From Anastrepha obliqua (Eukaryota; Arthropoda; Insecta; Diptera; Tephritidae), in the NCBI RefSeq assembly GCF_027943255.1, contig NC_072893.1, positions 87,365,784-87,429,783 on the forward strand: a stretch of DNA of 64,000 bases, read 5' to 3'. The notes beneath the pieces are model-generated. The model worked only from the letters and a program-made list of their open reading frames with translations, had not been told where the DNA came from and did not search any database. A program made the translations under genes and the position numbers. Positions 21,884 to 34,842 of the stretch are shown in pieces. Each line of letters starts with the position of its first letter. The first letter of the stretch is position 1.

Positions 21884-24800
21884 ATGCATTCATTGAGCTG
21901 GACGACGCGAGTGATCTCGCGAGCGTTGCGTAGTGGATTCTCTACGCTATTAGAGACAGCTAGTAACGCGACCGCGAATGTAAATAGTGCCTCGAAACAA
22001 CGCCCGCACTTTGTATCTGTAGTGTGTGGTTTTCCCAAAGACTTCCTCACCTCTAAATACAAGCCTGGCAAGTACGGCGAAGATTCGTGGTTTAAGGCGT
22101 CAACCATTAATGCAGATGTCTTGGGTAAGGAATAATTATGAATAATATTTTATAATATATATTGTAAACAAGTGTAAATAATTATTTATTTTAGATAGTT
22201 TGCCAAAACGTTTGTGTCGGATATTTCAAATTTTTTACATTATCGATTTCCAATAAGCGAGTGCAGCTTCTTAAGTTATATAAATTCCTTGATACCATAA
22301 AAGAAAACACGTCAATGTTTATGGTTTATAATTATTAAGAACGTTTTATTAGTTTGGTTATACTTATTTCTGTTTACCATTCAGCTTTTATGTCTACTGT
22401 TCTTGAATTTTGGCTCCTATATACTACATATGTATGATTCCTTGCCTCGTAAGAAGAAACTGAAATTCGTTCAGTTGTACTTTGTACCTCATATGTAAGT
22501 GTAAATAAAATACCGACGGTCATATGAATGTTCGCTTGTCTGTTATCTATCTAGCTCCAATTAAACCAAGCCAGTGCTTAATGTGTTGTAGACTCCATAT
22601 ACGTCACTACGCAGCATTCTAACAAAGTGAGTGTGCGTATGCTATTGAAATTTCGAGCGTGCTTATATATACTAAGCACATACAGTTTTATGTATGTATG
22701 TAGGTAGACATAATGTTTAAACTAACTCTTTAATACTCAAGTGTTTCAAGGAAATTCCCATATGATGATTTGATTGCCACCAATATTCGCATGTTCATAT
22801 CCAGGAAAAGTGTCTTCAAAATGAACGTTCTGTGCTTCATAATTTTGATTTTATTTTTTTGTATTTTTATTTGATTTATCTGTGAACGTTTTAATTCAGA
22901 AAAGCTAAGGGGTAGTTTATGCGAAACTAGTGCGACACTTGGAGTAAAAACTTGAAAGCATAAATGGCTTTAGAGGTAATACATGTCAGAGACAAAACCC
23001 TTTGGTGTACTATTTTTTGAGCCTAGTCTCACAAGAGCTGTAGCTCCAAATGATGATAATGATGTTTATGACATTGTATTTGTATTTCTTATATGATACT
23101 TTTCTGAATTACAGGTGTAGCTGACGGCGTCGGTGGTTGGCGTAATTATGGAATCGATCCCGGTGAATTTAGTTCGTTCCTAATGAAAACTTGCGAGCGT
23201 CTAGTCCATTGTGTTAATTTTAATCCCCAGCGTCCTGTTAATCTCTTAGCATATAGTTATTGCGAATTGCTAGAACAAAAAAAGCCTATTTTAGGTGAGT
23301 GGAAATACAAATGTTTATATATATAAAATAATATATATATATGTAAGTACATATACGCATACAAAAATTTAATGTTTGTGCTATCCCATTTACTTGAAGC
23401 TTGTAAATTTTAGAGTTGTCAATACATACAAGTACTTACATGTATCGCATAACTCGTGCCTAATATAACATTGAACAAAAATCTAGAACCGGTACATTCT
23501 TTAATCGCTATATACCGATAAAAAATATTATATAAATATAAAAATTCCCGTATAAAAATTACCTTTTAAAATAATGGAATGTTCTATTATAAAATAGAAA
23601 ATTTATTTTAAAGTGAAACTAATAGAATGAAAGGATAATGATGAATCAAATATTTTATTAATCACACCACTTTAGCCATAAAATGTAACATTTTTAGACA
23701 AGAAATCTTAAATGTTTTAGGATGCGTATACTTTCATACACATATACTCAATTAATACATAAAATGCAATACTAATTTAGTTAAGTGTACACACTTATTT
23801 GTTCTTTAAACAGGGAATTCAATTACAATACCACCCAATATATATATAATTGGCGCTTACTCCCTATTTGGGTGTTTGACCGAGCTTCTCCTCCTCATAT
23901 TTGTGTCGTGCGTCTTGATGTTGTTCTACAACAAACAACAACTACTATTATACAACAACCAAAAACCTTCCTTACACTGAAGCGCTTAAAAACTCGGAAA
24001 AATTGCAAAACGTTGTTGATGAAAAGCAAAAGGGAGTAGTTCAAGCTGTTCATCTGCAATAAGTGATATCTGATAAAACATTCCTTTAAACACAGTTAAT
24101 GTTGACCTAAGATATGGTCAAAATTCTTAACGCAAATTTTAAACATATACAGTGAATATTTGCACTGCTGCGTTGCATTGTTGTTATAACATCAAATTTC
24201 AAAGAATACTGTTGGAGTGGTAGTCCTTCGCCGGATAAAAATTCATACCCTTCCGGTAACGTAGAACCTATTGTCGGAGAACGCCAGGACGACGTTCGTT
24301 GTTTTCCTTTATATTAAATGCCTTCTCAGGGCTTTGTTCGAACTCTTCTTCTTCTTGATTGGCGTGATAACCGCTTACGCCATTTTAGCCGAGTTTAACA
24401 AGGCGCGCCAGTTGTTTCTTTCTCGTGCTAACCGGCGCCACCTTCCAAACAAGCACCATATCATATAAAAGTTAAAAGTTGTTTCGTTTTTATTGAATTT
24501 GATTACAATTTTCCAGGCATGTACATACATACTTACTTAAGTGGCTTTGTGAATCAAATTTTTGTTTTTATTAAGATTAATTTTTTTACATACTATGGGG
24601 ATTGATCGAAAATACTGTATACTTTTTACGTTGCAAGTTTTGCACTTTTAAAGTGTTGATAAGATTTAGCCAAAGGCATTTTTGTGTATATGTATGTATG
24701 AGTAGGTACATGCACAATTCATAAGATTGCAAATTAATCTAATACATATTTTGTTTGCCAATTTTCGACCGTTGTTGGTGCAATTTTCATTGTCGATTTC

Positions 24801-27800
24801 AACGTCAGAATCACATGCAATTTGATTTTAGCACATGTATTTGCGAACTCAAATCAAAACAAAACACAAAATTTATCAAATTTAAAATAATTTACTAGAC
24901 ATACATATATATGTATGCATGACTGCTGTTTGTACATATTCCCATTTATTTACAATTTTGGTAAATTCATTTACGCATAGTTTGCATAACTTTTGATGAG
25001 TTATTTATTTTTGATTTTCCAACACAAATTTGGCTCTGAGCCAGATGATAATACATATTTTCATATGTACATATACGTACATACCACCTTGATCAAAAAG
25101 TTCCCGGATTATATTCAGGAAATTCAAAATACAAGTTTATTCTTCTAAAGTGAAATTATCGCCTTCAAAGTACTCCTCATCAACAGCAACGCACTTACGA
25201 GTATACCAGCGTTTGATCCAGCTATAGAAACATTTCTGGAACTCGATTTTCGGTACAACCATCGGAGCCATCTTCGATTTCTCCATTACTTCCGTTCGGC
25301 TGTTAAAACACGTTCCCTGTAGGGATTTTTTGACTCGATCAAACAAAACAAAAAACAGCGAGTCAGATCAGGTGAATTCGATGGATGTTGGATGTTATTC
25401 ATTTCGTTCTTGGTCAAAAATTCGCGGATAACGATAATGACACTGTGCGACGAGTGCCCCGAGTTGTTTTCTCACAAAAACTTTCTTTTTTGGCGAATTA
25501 CTTCACATAAACATTTCATAACACCCAAATAATTAACATCTGTCCTTGTGGTAAAAATTCGTGGTGTACAATACCGTTGTAAACCATAAAAACCGTGACT
25601 GAAAACAATGTGGATTTTTTGGCATTGGTTCATCCGAGTTCTCCTACTCACTTGCCTGCTGTCTGCATTGCATCGTACTCATAAACCTACGTCTCTTGTC
25701 CCGTCTCCAGTAATGACGCGTCTGAGGAATGTTGCGTCGTATTTAGCTTTAGAAATCATGTCTTTGCAGCAACACGGTGCAACACCAGATCATTAAGTAG
25801 TATACAATGTCTTAAACGAATCCATAAGAAATATTCAAGTCCTTTGTCAACTCTCTGATGATTAATTTACGGTTATTGATTAACATTTCTTTCACTTTAT
25901 TGATATTTTCATCAGTTTTCGATGTTGACGTCCTGCCTGCCACTACGCTCGTCATCCTCGATGGACTCACGATCTCTTCTGAAGCGTTTATATCACTCGT
26001 AAACAGCTGTTTTCTTAAGAGTATCATTGCCAAAATAGCACCATTGAATCCATTTCTAACGCAAAATTGTAAAAAATCGAAAACAAGTTTAGAGGTAGAT
26101 TTTCACAAGGCGGCGTAACTTTTACAAATGTCATGCACTGGCGATAAAATTTTAGTAGGAATATTAACCACAGATGTAAGAACATAACAAAAAGTACAGA
26201 ACTCAAATCAGTTGACTTAGAGCGTCACCTGACGGTTGTTCCGGGAACTTTTTTATCAAGGTGGTATGTACTCGTACATAGCGGTAAAAATTAAAAAAAA
26301 AATGTATTTGTTTAAACAGAAATAGCAAAATAAGTATCAAAAAGTATAGGTGTATTTATACATATAAATCATCCCAGTGGAACTAGGGATCATCGCTTGA
26401 GTGATCCGGGAGTACTTCCCTGCCAGTACGGCAGTACTCCCCTTTACTCCGTATACTTCTATGAATAGCCATGCTATTTCGTAAATATTTCTTGCCCTAT
26501 GAAAGCTCATAAACGAGCAAGGAGAGTTTTTGATTAATAAATTCACATTTCTCCCAATCAAGTAATGGGGAGCTTTAGAAGATCTGCTCGCAAACCTCTC
26601 AAATGAGTAATGAGAGAGTTTTAATTATAATCTCACTTTCCTCCTAAGCGAGTAATGAGCCAGTTTTGGTGAAGCGTTCCTTAAGCCTTCTAAATAAGCA
26701 ATTGGAGAGCAAAAAGTTAATAATGACGAGATTCCTTCTATTGGTCCAAAATCATGCAACACGGAGTACTCTACTAGCCATCGCGTGGGAAGATCTCGCT
26801 TTAAGTTTCACTGGGATGTATGTAGTATTAATTAATAAGGCATTTTTGTTTTCGGCTATTGCATTGTCAACATCTGGACGTAGACGTTGATTTTGCCATC
26901 GTACAAGCGTGACACCTCGTGATTCTTTGCTCATGAGTATATGTATATGTTCTTATTAATATGTATGTGTACATGTGTATGTATATATATATTAAGTACT
27001 GAATTTTTAATTTTTTGGGCTCAATACGTATTTTTGTTTGTTGCTGAACACCTTGTTGACTTTGAATTGTATTATGTATAATATATTATACATATATTGT
27101 TTTTAACAGGCAGTAGCACCGCTTGTGTGCTCGTGCTGAATCGTGAGAACAGCACTGTTTACACCGCCAATATCGGCGACAGCGGTTTTATGGTGGTACG
27201 TAAGGGCGAAATCATCCATAAGTCCGAAGAGCAGCAGCACTATTTCAATACACCCTTTCAATTATCGCTACCACCACCAGGACACGGTCACAATGTGCTG
27301 AGCGATAGTCCCGATTCGGCAGATACGATTAGCTTTTCAGTGAAGGAAGGCGATGTCATATTAGTGGCGACCGATGGCGTCTTTGACAATGTCCCCGAGC
27401 GTTTGTTGCTCGATGTACTCAAAGAGGTAAGTAATATTCCCGGCTGAGTTACATACGTATAAACTCGAAATACCACATTCCATTCCGCATTATCACAGCA
27501 CATGTCACTATAGAACCATTCACGTTCCCCCAATACTGGAATATATAGAACGTTGCCGGAACGATCCGTTGCTGTTGTTGTAACAGCATTAATAGGAGAA
27601 TATTTATATATAAATGTTTAGGAAATGTTGCTGGAGTGATAGTCCTTGGCCGTATAAAATACGGATCGTTTCGGTCGTTTACACGCCAGTCAGTTCTGCA
27701 TTACCATCTAGAATATGCATACATATTCGCTTATGAAGCTTCATTGCTTATACCCATCCTCTCAAATACTCGTTTAATTGTGTAGGAGATAAGATTGGAA

Positions 27801-29561
27801 AACGAGAGCCATATTCGTGACATGCCATTTTACAATCGACACTCCCGCCAGGGCTGAAGACATGGCCCGCGAACTATCTGAGTGTCGACACTCGCCAGTA
27901 ATCTTTCGAGACCAAGCCAGGTGTTCCGCAGGGTGGTATCTTTTAACCCTTGATTTTCAACTTCTACATACATATCGAAGCTCCACCAGGCACCAGAGGG
28001 AGTCTCCCTGGTCTCCTACTCTGACGATTATACGATAATGGCCTCGGGCAATGACATTGATGGTCAGTGCGCCAAAGTAAACGACTACCTCACCCGCCTT
28101 TCTCGCTTTTTCACTGCGAGGAATGTACAACTTTCCCCCACCAAGTCCACGGCGACTCTCTTTACCACCTGGACAAAGGAAATGAAACTACAGCTCAAGG
28201 TCAAAGCCGACTATACACCAATACCGACTGTTAACAACCCCAAAATTTTGGCAGTTTGCTCTCCTTCCCTGTGCACAAAACCGCAATTTCTGCTAAAGTC
28301 CAAAACCACAACAAGGTCCTCAAATCGCTAACCCCGGCATTACAGATGCTCCCTGTGAAGGAGCACAACAAACTGCACAGCAAATAGTTCTACTAGACAC
28401 CTGCTTGAACCAAATCCATCTCCCAGGCACGTCAGGAGTCAGCTCTTCAATTACTCCAACGAGATCCAGGGCAAAACAAATCGACAACTACTGGACCGGA
28501 CAGTGTTTAGACAGACAATTAACGACATTCATCGTGAGGTATTTACCACCTTCTTAAGCTCCCGACCCCGGAATGCCGTAATCGGAGTCCAACCACCACC
28601 CTTAGCAGATGAAGAACTCCAGCTAGCCCGAGAGATCCGCGCAACTTTGGCACAATTACGTTCTGGATACTGTGGCAGATTAAACTCCTACCTATTCAGA
28701 ATTGACCCCGACATATTAAACATATGTCCAGCATGTGAAGACACCCCGTAGGACACTAACCACCTTTTCACATGCTCCATCAAACCCACACATCCAACAC
28801 CCCTTTCCCTCTGAACCCAACCTCTCGAAACAGCAAGTTTCCTTGGCCTACCGTTAGATTAGCTAGACGAAGACAACCGGTAATCGACACTGCGCAGACA
28901 GGGTTAAGTACTACACTACACGGTTAAGTATACTGCTACAACAACAATAGAGCCATATCCGAGTTATATCCATGAATTTATAGAAATTTTGGGGGGTTCC
29001 AACGCTGGGACCTGCCTGTCTTAAATATTTCTATAAGTTTCTATAAGTTTCTCGTATAACCAGTTTCCGCTGTTGAGTTGTTCCAGTAGCATAGAATAAA
29101 CTGTGTTGAGAACGGTTTGAATGTTTTCTTGTCCTCAGCCAACTTTTTCATTTTGTAATCGCAAAGTTTCATATCTTGAAATTTCTTAAAAACATATGTT
29201 TTCATTATATTTATTATTTAATATAATATTAATTACCAATTTTCCAGTGTGAGGGAGTTACCGATCCCGTGAAACTGCAAATGACTGCTAACTCATTGGC
29301 GTTGATGGCGCGCTCATTATCTTTCGACAGCGAATTCATGTCCCCATTTGCAATCAATGCCAGACGCAATAATATTAATGCAACAGGTACGCATATATAT
29401 AAATTGCATGCTTAAACGTCTGTATATATATTCATATACGAGTACATGTAATATACAATGTAATGTCTTGCATTTGTCACATTTTCATTTTCGTTGGTAT
29501 TCTCTTTACAGGTGGTAAACCTGACGATATAACTGTGGTACTCGCTACTGTAGCAATGTGA
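21884..29561 (+). CDS. Pptc7: Mitochondrial PP2C-type phosphatase, PPTC7/CG12091 type (five exons)
   Basis: Exons are 21884-22124, 23115-23294, 27110-27426, 29248-29386 and 29512-29561 (308 residues). All junctions are GT-AG and in phase. The N-terminus is Arg/Ser-rich with no acidic residue for about 20 positions, as in mitochondrial presequences. PPM-family motifs follow: [27 protein letters not shown] (metal-binding Asp near residue 84), [43 protein letters not shown] (Asp about 229) and [13 protein letters not shown] (Asp about 297). Every metal-site motif is intact. PPTC7 is a matrix Ser/Thr phosphatase that keeps imported mitochondrial proteins dephosphorylated (family knowledge). Intron 2 (3.8 kb) and intron 3 (1.8 kb) carry several transposons, all away from splice sites. 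The paralogue fig is a less likely match. Confidence 0.93.
23838..23935 (-). repeat. tRNA-derived SINE, copy C (3' fragment) in Pptc7 intron 2
   Basis: TATATATATAATTGGCGC followed by the shared GGGTGTTTG...CGAGCT...GTGCGTCTTGATGTTGTTC block, minus orientation. The tRNA-like head and the middle are missing. Confidence 0.65.
24205..24480 (-). repeat. LINE 3'-end fragment and GGCAGCC-type repeat in Pptc7 intron 2
   Basis: The stretch 24350-24440 is the reverse complement of the 3'UTR seen at 10515-10575 and 62280-62325 (TTCTTCTTCTTGATTGGCG ... CTTTCTCGTGCTAACCGGCG). The stretch 24212-24280 is a diverged copy of the dispersed block with GTAACGTAGAACC. Confidence 0.6.
25084..26264 (-). mobile_element. 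mariner-type element, degraded (1,181 bp), in Pptc7 intron 2
   Basis: The termini CCACCTTGATCAAAAAGTTCC (the last base, position 21, is omitted in comparison) and the inverse ending at 26264 are flanked by TA. On the minus strand, pieces of transposase remain: a HTH part at 26033-25812 ([31 protein letters not shown]) and the C-terminus at 25346-25137 ([29 protein letters not shown]). Stops and frameshifts lie between. A terminal fragment of the same family is at 47038-47095. Confidence 0.75.
26370..26818. mobile_element. Small inverted-repeat element (449 bp) in Pptc7 intron 2
   Basis: It begins CATCCCAGTGGAACT and ends with the near-complement AGTTTCACTGGGATG. There is no transposase. A secondary palindrome (GGGAGTACTTCC ... 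GGCAGTACTCCC) lies near its left end. I could not settle the target duplication. Confidence 0.55.
27780..28950 (+). pseudogene. Jockey-type LINE fragment in Pptc7 intron 3
   Basis: A patchwork of frames encodes the second half of a reverse transcriptase. A GVPQGG-like region lies at about 27915. The catalytic [10 protein letters not shown] is readable across 28017-28050, followed by [17 protein letters not shown]. The C-terminal tail at 28503-28751 has [20 protein letters not shown] and CPACEDTP, a Cys-containing end typical of Jockey-clade ORF2. The element ends in CTACAACAACAATAG. It is sense-oriented with the host gene but full of frame breaks. Confidence 0.75.
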
Positions 29562-31279
29562 AATTAAGTTAATTTTAGGTTTAATTTATAAAACGTGCAA
29601 ACCGTTTAGTTTTTTTCGCGCCCATTAAACAATGGCGTTGTGCAGCGGTGCTGCTTTCGTGCTGTGGTATTATTGCTGACAGATCTTGAGATCACAGACA
29701 AGTAATACAGTTGATCCCGTCAGTCAGTCGCATGTTTGGTCAGTCTTAAGGTCAGGAAGTAAATTGTGACACACTCGCAGGTGTGTGCTCCACATCCTAT
29801 TACAACAACAAAAAATGAACATTTGCGATGCTAAATAATTATTATTATTAATTGTACGTTCTGCTTTGTCAAATAATTATTAGTTAGTTATTTTTAGTTT
29901 AGATTATTTGTGAATATTCGTGTGTGATCTTCTCTTTTTTTTTAATTTATTTTTTTTTGATTTAGTGGCTCTTTTTTAGTATTTCGTTAGGATTTTCGCT
30001 TTTAAGTGCAAACAGTTTTTATAACTACGTTACTATCTTATTGTGTACGCTTTAGTTATGTAAATCGTGAACGCGCTACTCTATTCTTTTATATCTCCTC
30101 CCACCCTTTGTTCAATCCTTTTGTTTTTTTTTAGAAAAAAAAAGAAAAGTATCAAAATGTTCGTGTTATATTTCATGTAAAGTCTACCGTATTTTACTTG
30201 TGTGCATTGCAATATCATTATGGCTAGAGTTTATATGCAATAATAATAAATAGTCCGAGTACGTATTTATTGCCTGTCCACGATTAACATACACACAACA
30301 AATAAATTATATAAACATAATCAAACCAAGATTTTTGAAACGAGAAAAAATAAAATTATACATTTTTAAATGTTGCAATCGAATGATATGGAATATAGCG
30401 AAAAAATAGAAATGGCGAAGATAAAAAAATCAATGTTTCCGTTCTTTGTATTGCAATTCGAAAAATACTTCATATTACAGCGAATTCGTCACTTTTCCAA
30501 AATATAAATATCATTATCTGCCATCTATACTATGAAGCTTCATACGATAATAAACATTAAACGAAGTAACCGAAATATGTAAGAGCTAATGCTAATATAA
30601 TAGTAGGAGTAGTTATAGGATGTTAATCAAGTAAATTCGGAATTAACTCATAAAATATGCGAAAATTATAGATAATACTAAATTCAAAATTGTTATTAAG
30701 GAAAAAAAAAAAAAAACAAATTGGACCGAATGTTAAGCGGAAATAAATCTCAAAATTCGTAAACAAATAATAATTGGCTTTTGCTTAATCAATATTAATC
30801 ATAATCATCAATACATAACCGTACCATTAAACGAAAAGAATTAATAATGTTCTGAACCATCGTTTCCTTTTGACAGTTTGAATTAATATTTCGTAAATCA
30901 AACTTACGAGTTTAAATAAATTGACAATTTTATAACCTTTTATTGGCAAATTTTTCTAATAGCATGAAAAAAAATACATTTTTACTTTTAAAACTATGTC
31001 GCTGGAGAAACTTAATAATCGAGCAAAGTTTAATTCCAAACACTAATGCCAAACCTGTTGCCATATTGCGATTCATGGTAAAATGTTCGACCTTCACTCA
31101 AGTCAGTGTACCGAAAAAGGTGACGTTGGTAAGAAAGAAAGAAATCGAATTAAATGAAACCATTTGTTGCAGAAAACCTTCAATTAGTAAGAGTACGTTT
31201 GTGCCACAATGTAGAATTGAATAGAATGATGCCATAAATACAATAAAGATTTCAGCAATTAGTAAAACTTAAATATTGG
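29562..31279 (+). other. Probable Pptc7 3'UTR and AT-rich flank
   Basis: AT-rich sequence follows the stop codon, with several AATAAA motifs (for example near 30246 and 30300). A 'TACAACAACAAC'-type repeat edge lies near 29790-29815. No protein-coding frame that I trust is present. Confidence 0.4.
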
Positions 31280-31439
31280 TTTTTCAATACGTTTTAAATT
31301 GGAAGAAGGTAGGTATGTATATTACATTTCGGTAATCACGCATTTTTCGACTCTTCTTTGAAGTATAAGCCCATTTGTAGATGCCCAAGCACAACGACTC
31401 GCATGTTAAGTTGCCCATTTGGGAGTGAGATATTGTACA

Positions 31440-31535
31440 CTAGACAGGGCTAGTTTACTGGGGCGGCAGCCCTTGGTAGGTAAAAACCTGAGTCATTCCG
31501 GTAACGTAGATCCGGCTGCCACGGGAATGCACATT
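31440..31535. repeat. Dispersed 'GGCAGCCC...GGCTGCC' repeat, second clear copy
   Basis: It matches 15490-15590: both have TAGTTTACTGG, GCGGCAGCCCTTGG and GTAACGTAGA..CCGGCTGCCA.GGGAATG. The GGCAGCC/GGCTGCC pair gives it a stem. The class is unknown. Confidence 0.6.
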
Positions 31536-32086
31536 TCATCTGCTTTGGTTTTGAAATAATGTGGCCAAATGCTTTGTGCTAATGTCTTGTTGAAGGCACT
31601 CACTCTTCCGTTGGTAGGCGATTGTACGAGTTTACTCAGAAATAATTCTTAAATATCCTTACATTTATTTGTTATTTATATGGTGTTACAACAACACAAA
31701 TGAACAGATTTTATTTGTTTTATATATTATATGTTGCATTTACATAAATATTTTGTAATTAAAGGTAAACTTTTCATGTAAATCAAATAAGGAAGGAAAC
31801 GGTAAATAAATATTTAACAGTACAAAAGCTATATAAAAAATGCGCTAAATGGCTTAAGAAATCACTGCTACCAAATTTCACAAAAATAAAAAAAATTATA
31901 AAGTTCAGAAGGGAATTGATTCAAATTCTAAGCAGTTGGTTTATTTATTGCCTTTTCACTATTTGTTTACTTATATTTAGTATATGTGCTAAGACATGCC
32001 CTATTTCCATCTGCATTTTTGTGAAGTATGTATGTGCATTTCTTTCAGTACGTTGTATGGTAGAAATTCAAACCTAAAAAAATTGT

Positions 32087-33290
32087 TTACCGCTGTTGAT
32101 TAGCATCGTTGCCATCACCCGCACCAATGTTCGGCGCTTGAGCGCCCAAGTTCTCTGCCTCATCCGCGCCCCAATGAAAACCACCTGGACGGTCACCAAC
32201 CCACGGGGGGTTGTTATTATCAACGTGCTCATTAAATAACACTTTTCTAAAAATATAAATTTACAAAGTTCAGTATCAGTTTGTGCGTAGTATTAGCTTA
32301 TCGTGGCCATTCAATATTTATTAACTTACAAGAAATGCGGCGTTTTTAAGATTCTATAACCGTTCGCTTGAAAGGGAAACACATCTTCAAGAAAATAATA
32401 TATATGACCTACACCCATTCCAACAACATCCACCCAAATAGTGTTGCCCAGTATCATTGAACAACACATTAGCACCCATGGCAAGTACGGCGCCTGCAAG
32501 AAATAAATAATTTATATATCGAAACTCATAACTCATATGTAAACAATTGATAAGGGTTAACTTAATTTGAGAGCTTCTAAATTATTTTCATCAGCTTATG
32601 TTGGGTAAGTAGAAAAATTAATCAAGCTTGCCTACCCACTTACATATTTTCGTGTATGCAGTAATTTTTGTTAACGCTTACCAAAAAACAAAAAATAAAG
32701 CAATTACCTGAAAATTTAGCACTCCAAAGAAATTCATGCGCACAAAAGGATTACGGCGTGACCATACATAAACTAACATTAAAGTGAATGCTTGCCCAAG
32801 GAAAAGTAGGTTCACGAAAAGCCCAAAGAAAACCATTAGCCCACCACCAAACAAAAACATCATGACGAAATCTGCTGTACGGTCGCGGAAGAAACTCTCT
32901 TCAAGCATACGGCAATAACTTTGGGATGAGAATAAAAATAGCAAATGAATATCATAAATGAAAGGATTTTTTTTTACCTACCGATAAGTAAAAACCATGT
33001 TGAAGAAGAAACTAATACCAACTGAGCCGAAAAATAGGAATGTTGTGGCAAGACGCCACACTTGTAATTTCCATAGTATAAGCGTAGGATTGAAATATAA
33101 CTGTAGCGGAGACACCAGATCTAAGTGCTGCAAAATATGAATTGTAATTTGATACTACTTATGTATGTATGTATGTAAAATTTTATCACAAACTTACAAC
33201 TGCCAGCGTCGTTAGCACACATGCCGTCGTATAGATGCGCGTCACCGTCGGTATCTCCATATAGAATCGTACAACCGATTGGAATGCCAT
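32087..33290 (-). CDS. Der-2: Derlin-2, ER-associated degradation factor (five exons)
   Basis: Exons, in transcript order, are 33290-33198, 33127-32982, 32918-32708, 32493-32330 and 32246-32087 (257 residues). Every junction is GT-AG and phase-consistent. Derlin hallmarks are the MAFQSVV start, [15 protein letters not shown] (first membrane segment), [20 protein letters not shown] with the rhomboid-like WR pair at residues 55-56, [53 protein letters not shown], and [12 protein letters not shown]. The cytosolic tail has RPGGFHWG, the p97-binding SHP-type box. Derlins are inactive rhomboid relatives that help move misfolded proteins out of the ER. The FLEDVFP and SHP region match Derlin-2/3 better than Derlin-1. 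It faces Pptc7 tail to tail, about 2.5 kb away. Confidence 0.94.
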
Positions 33291-34240
33291 GTTGACAGAG
33301 TCTTTTATCAATTGTTTATCAAAAACCCACCAATTTTCCAAAAGACATTTATCCTTGCATTAGCAGCGAAGATGACACCAGTTGCACCTGTACGATTTTT
33401 GTGCTGCCGTTATTTTAATTGTATTATTTCTATGATAATTCTTTTTTGCGTACTATTCTAAAGACCAGATCTCCGTCGTTGCAAAGGTCAAAGCTTGGCT
33501 TATGAACGCTAAGTAAAAGCATTTGACATACCGCTTCCCCGATTTTAATTTTGCACTAAATATCTGCACCACCTCCGCCAGCGCCAGAAAGTCCAAAACA
33601 TTCGTATATCCCGTGTCTTGCTATCAATCCAATAAGCTTTGTGACGTGTATTTTCTCGCAATATATTCAATGTTAATCACTATCACTTCCAAAGTAGTGA
33701 ATTAGCAGAACTAGGAAGCGAAGATAAAAACATCATTGGCCGAAAATGAAAAAAAAATCAACGTAAGTGCACAAAAACTGACGTTGACTAGAAAACTTCT
33801 TTTGACATTCTCTGGGTTGACATTTACTTTTGCGGTGAGCTTTCATGCATTTTCTTTACCATAATCTTGCAGCTGATTTTTGTATACCACTTATAATTGA
33901 GGCATTTATGAGAAGTTTTTAAGAAATTTATATATATTACTTCAATAAAATCGTTAAAAAAACATATCCACACACTCCATTGTATCAAAATTGATTACTT
34001 TTTCTTTCTAATCGCAAAGACAATTCACACCAATACGAATATAGCTAAAACTTTTGTCTGAAGACAAAGCGGATATGTAATCTTTTCTGTACTGTTTTAT
34101 CGACGTTCCTCCGAACAACTTTGCCTACAGTAAACGTTTATTTGAATATCTTATAACTCAGCGTTATTTCGTTAAACGCTATTTTCAATAATAAATTTTC
34201 AATAAAAAAATAATATACCTACATATGCATATAGAAAAAA
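33291..34240. other. Derlin-2 upstream region
   Basis: This should contain the Derlin-2 5'UTR and promoter on the minus strand. I recognise no repeat or further gene. Confidence 0.4.
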
Positions 34241-34311
34241 ATTTTAGTATTTTTCAATGATACCGTTACTCAATGGAGCAAAATTTAAAACAGTAAATCA
34301 ATACAAGAATT

Positions 34312-34561
34312 GTTATGCCGCAGAAAGGAAAGGGTCAGTGGCTCACCAAGGCGAATTGAGTATATTCTCTATCATTCTTGGTGGCTCACCATATGTGGCA
34401 GAATTCCTATAAATAACAATGCTGAACATTTTCCACAAAAACTCCACGAATTAAATTGGCAACTATTGAATTTTCAGAAAAGGCTTGAAGCAAGGAGATT
34501 TGCAAAGAAGTTAGCCTTAACGGAAGCTAAGTGGCTACAAAGTTATGCAAGTTCAGATTAA
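34312..34561 (+). pseudogene. Small frame of unknown function, interrupted by a 43-bp duplication
   Basis: The ATG at 34315 opens MPQKGKGQWLT and then hits a stop. A second frame carries on from about 34390 to the TAA at 34559 with a charged, helical C-terminus (LHELNWQLLNFQKRLEARRF, AKKLALTEAKWLQSYASSD). GTGGCTCACC occurs at 34338-34347 and again at 34381-34390. If the 43 bases from one copy to the next are skipped, the frames become one of about 67 codons. CACCAAG and CTTGGTG inside the extra segment are inverted. I do not recognise a family. It may be a chance frame. Confidence 0.3.
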
Positions 34562-34842
34562 TGACACAAAACATCCTTTAAATCTTTAGTAATTTCTTTC
34601 ACAGGTTCAAAACATGGATTTCACCGATTAGAAAAATTACGGAGCTAGGTAATGATACATTTTTAGAATGTTAAGTTTTATTTGTAAGACATGACACAGT
34701 GATTCTTCAGGAATTATAACCTAATTCAGCTTGCTAAGTTTTTTAGTTTTGTTATTTCAAGTTGCTCTTGAAATCAATACATCTTGTGTTAAATGTAAAT
34801 TTAAACTAATAACTTAATTAGCAAAATATTTTAGTATTCGAT

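Noticed and set aside
30963..31224. Frame of about 87 codons after Pptc7
   Set aside because: It is Lys/Ser-rich with no family likeness, lies in the AT-rich 3' flank, and has no splice or start context.
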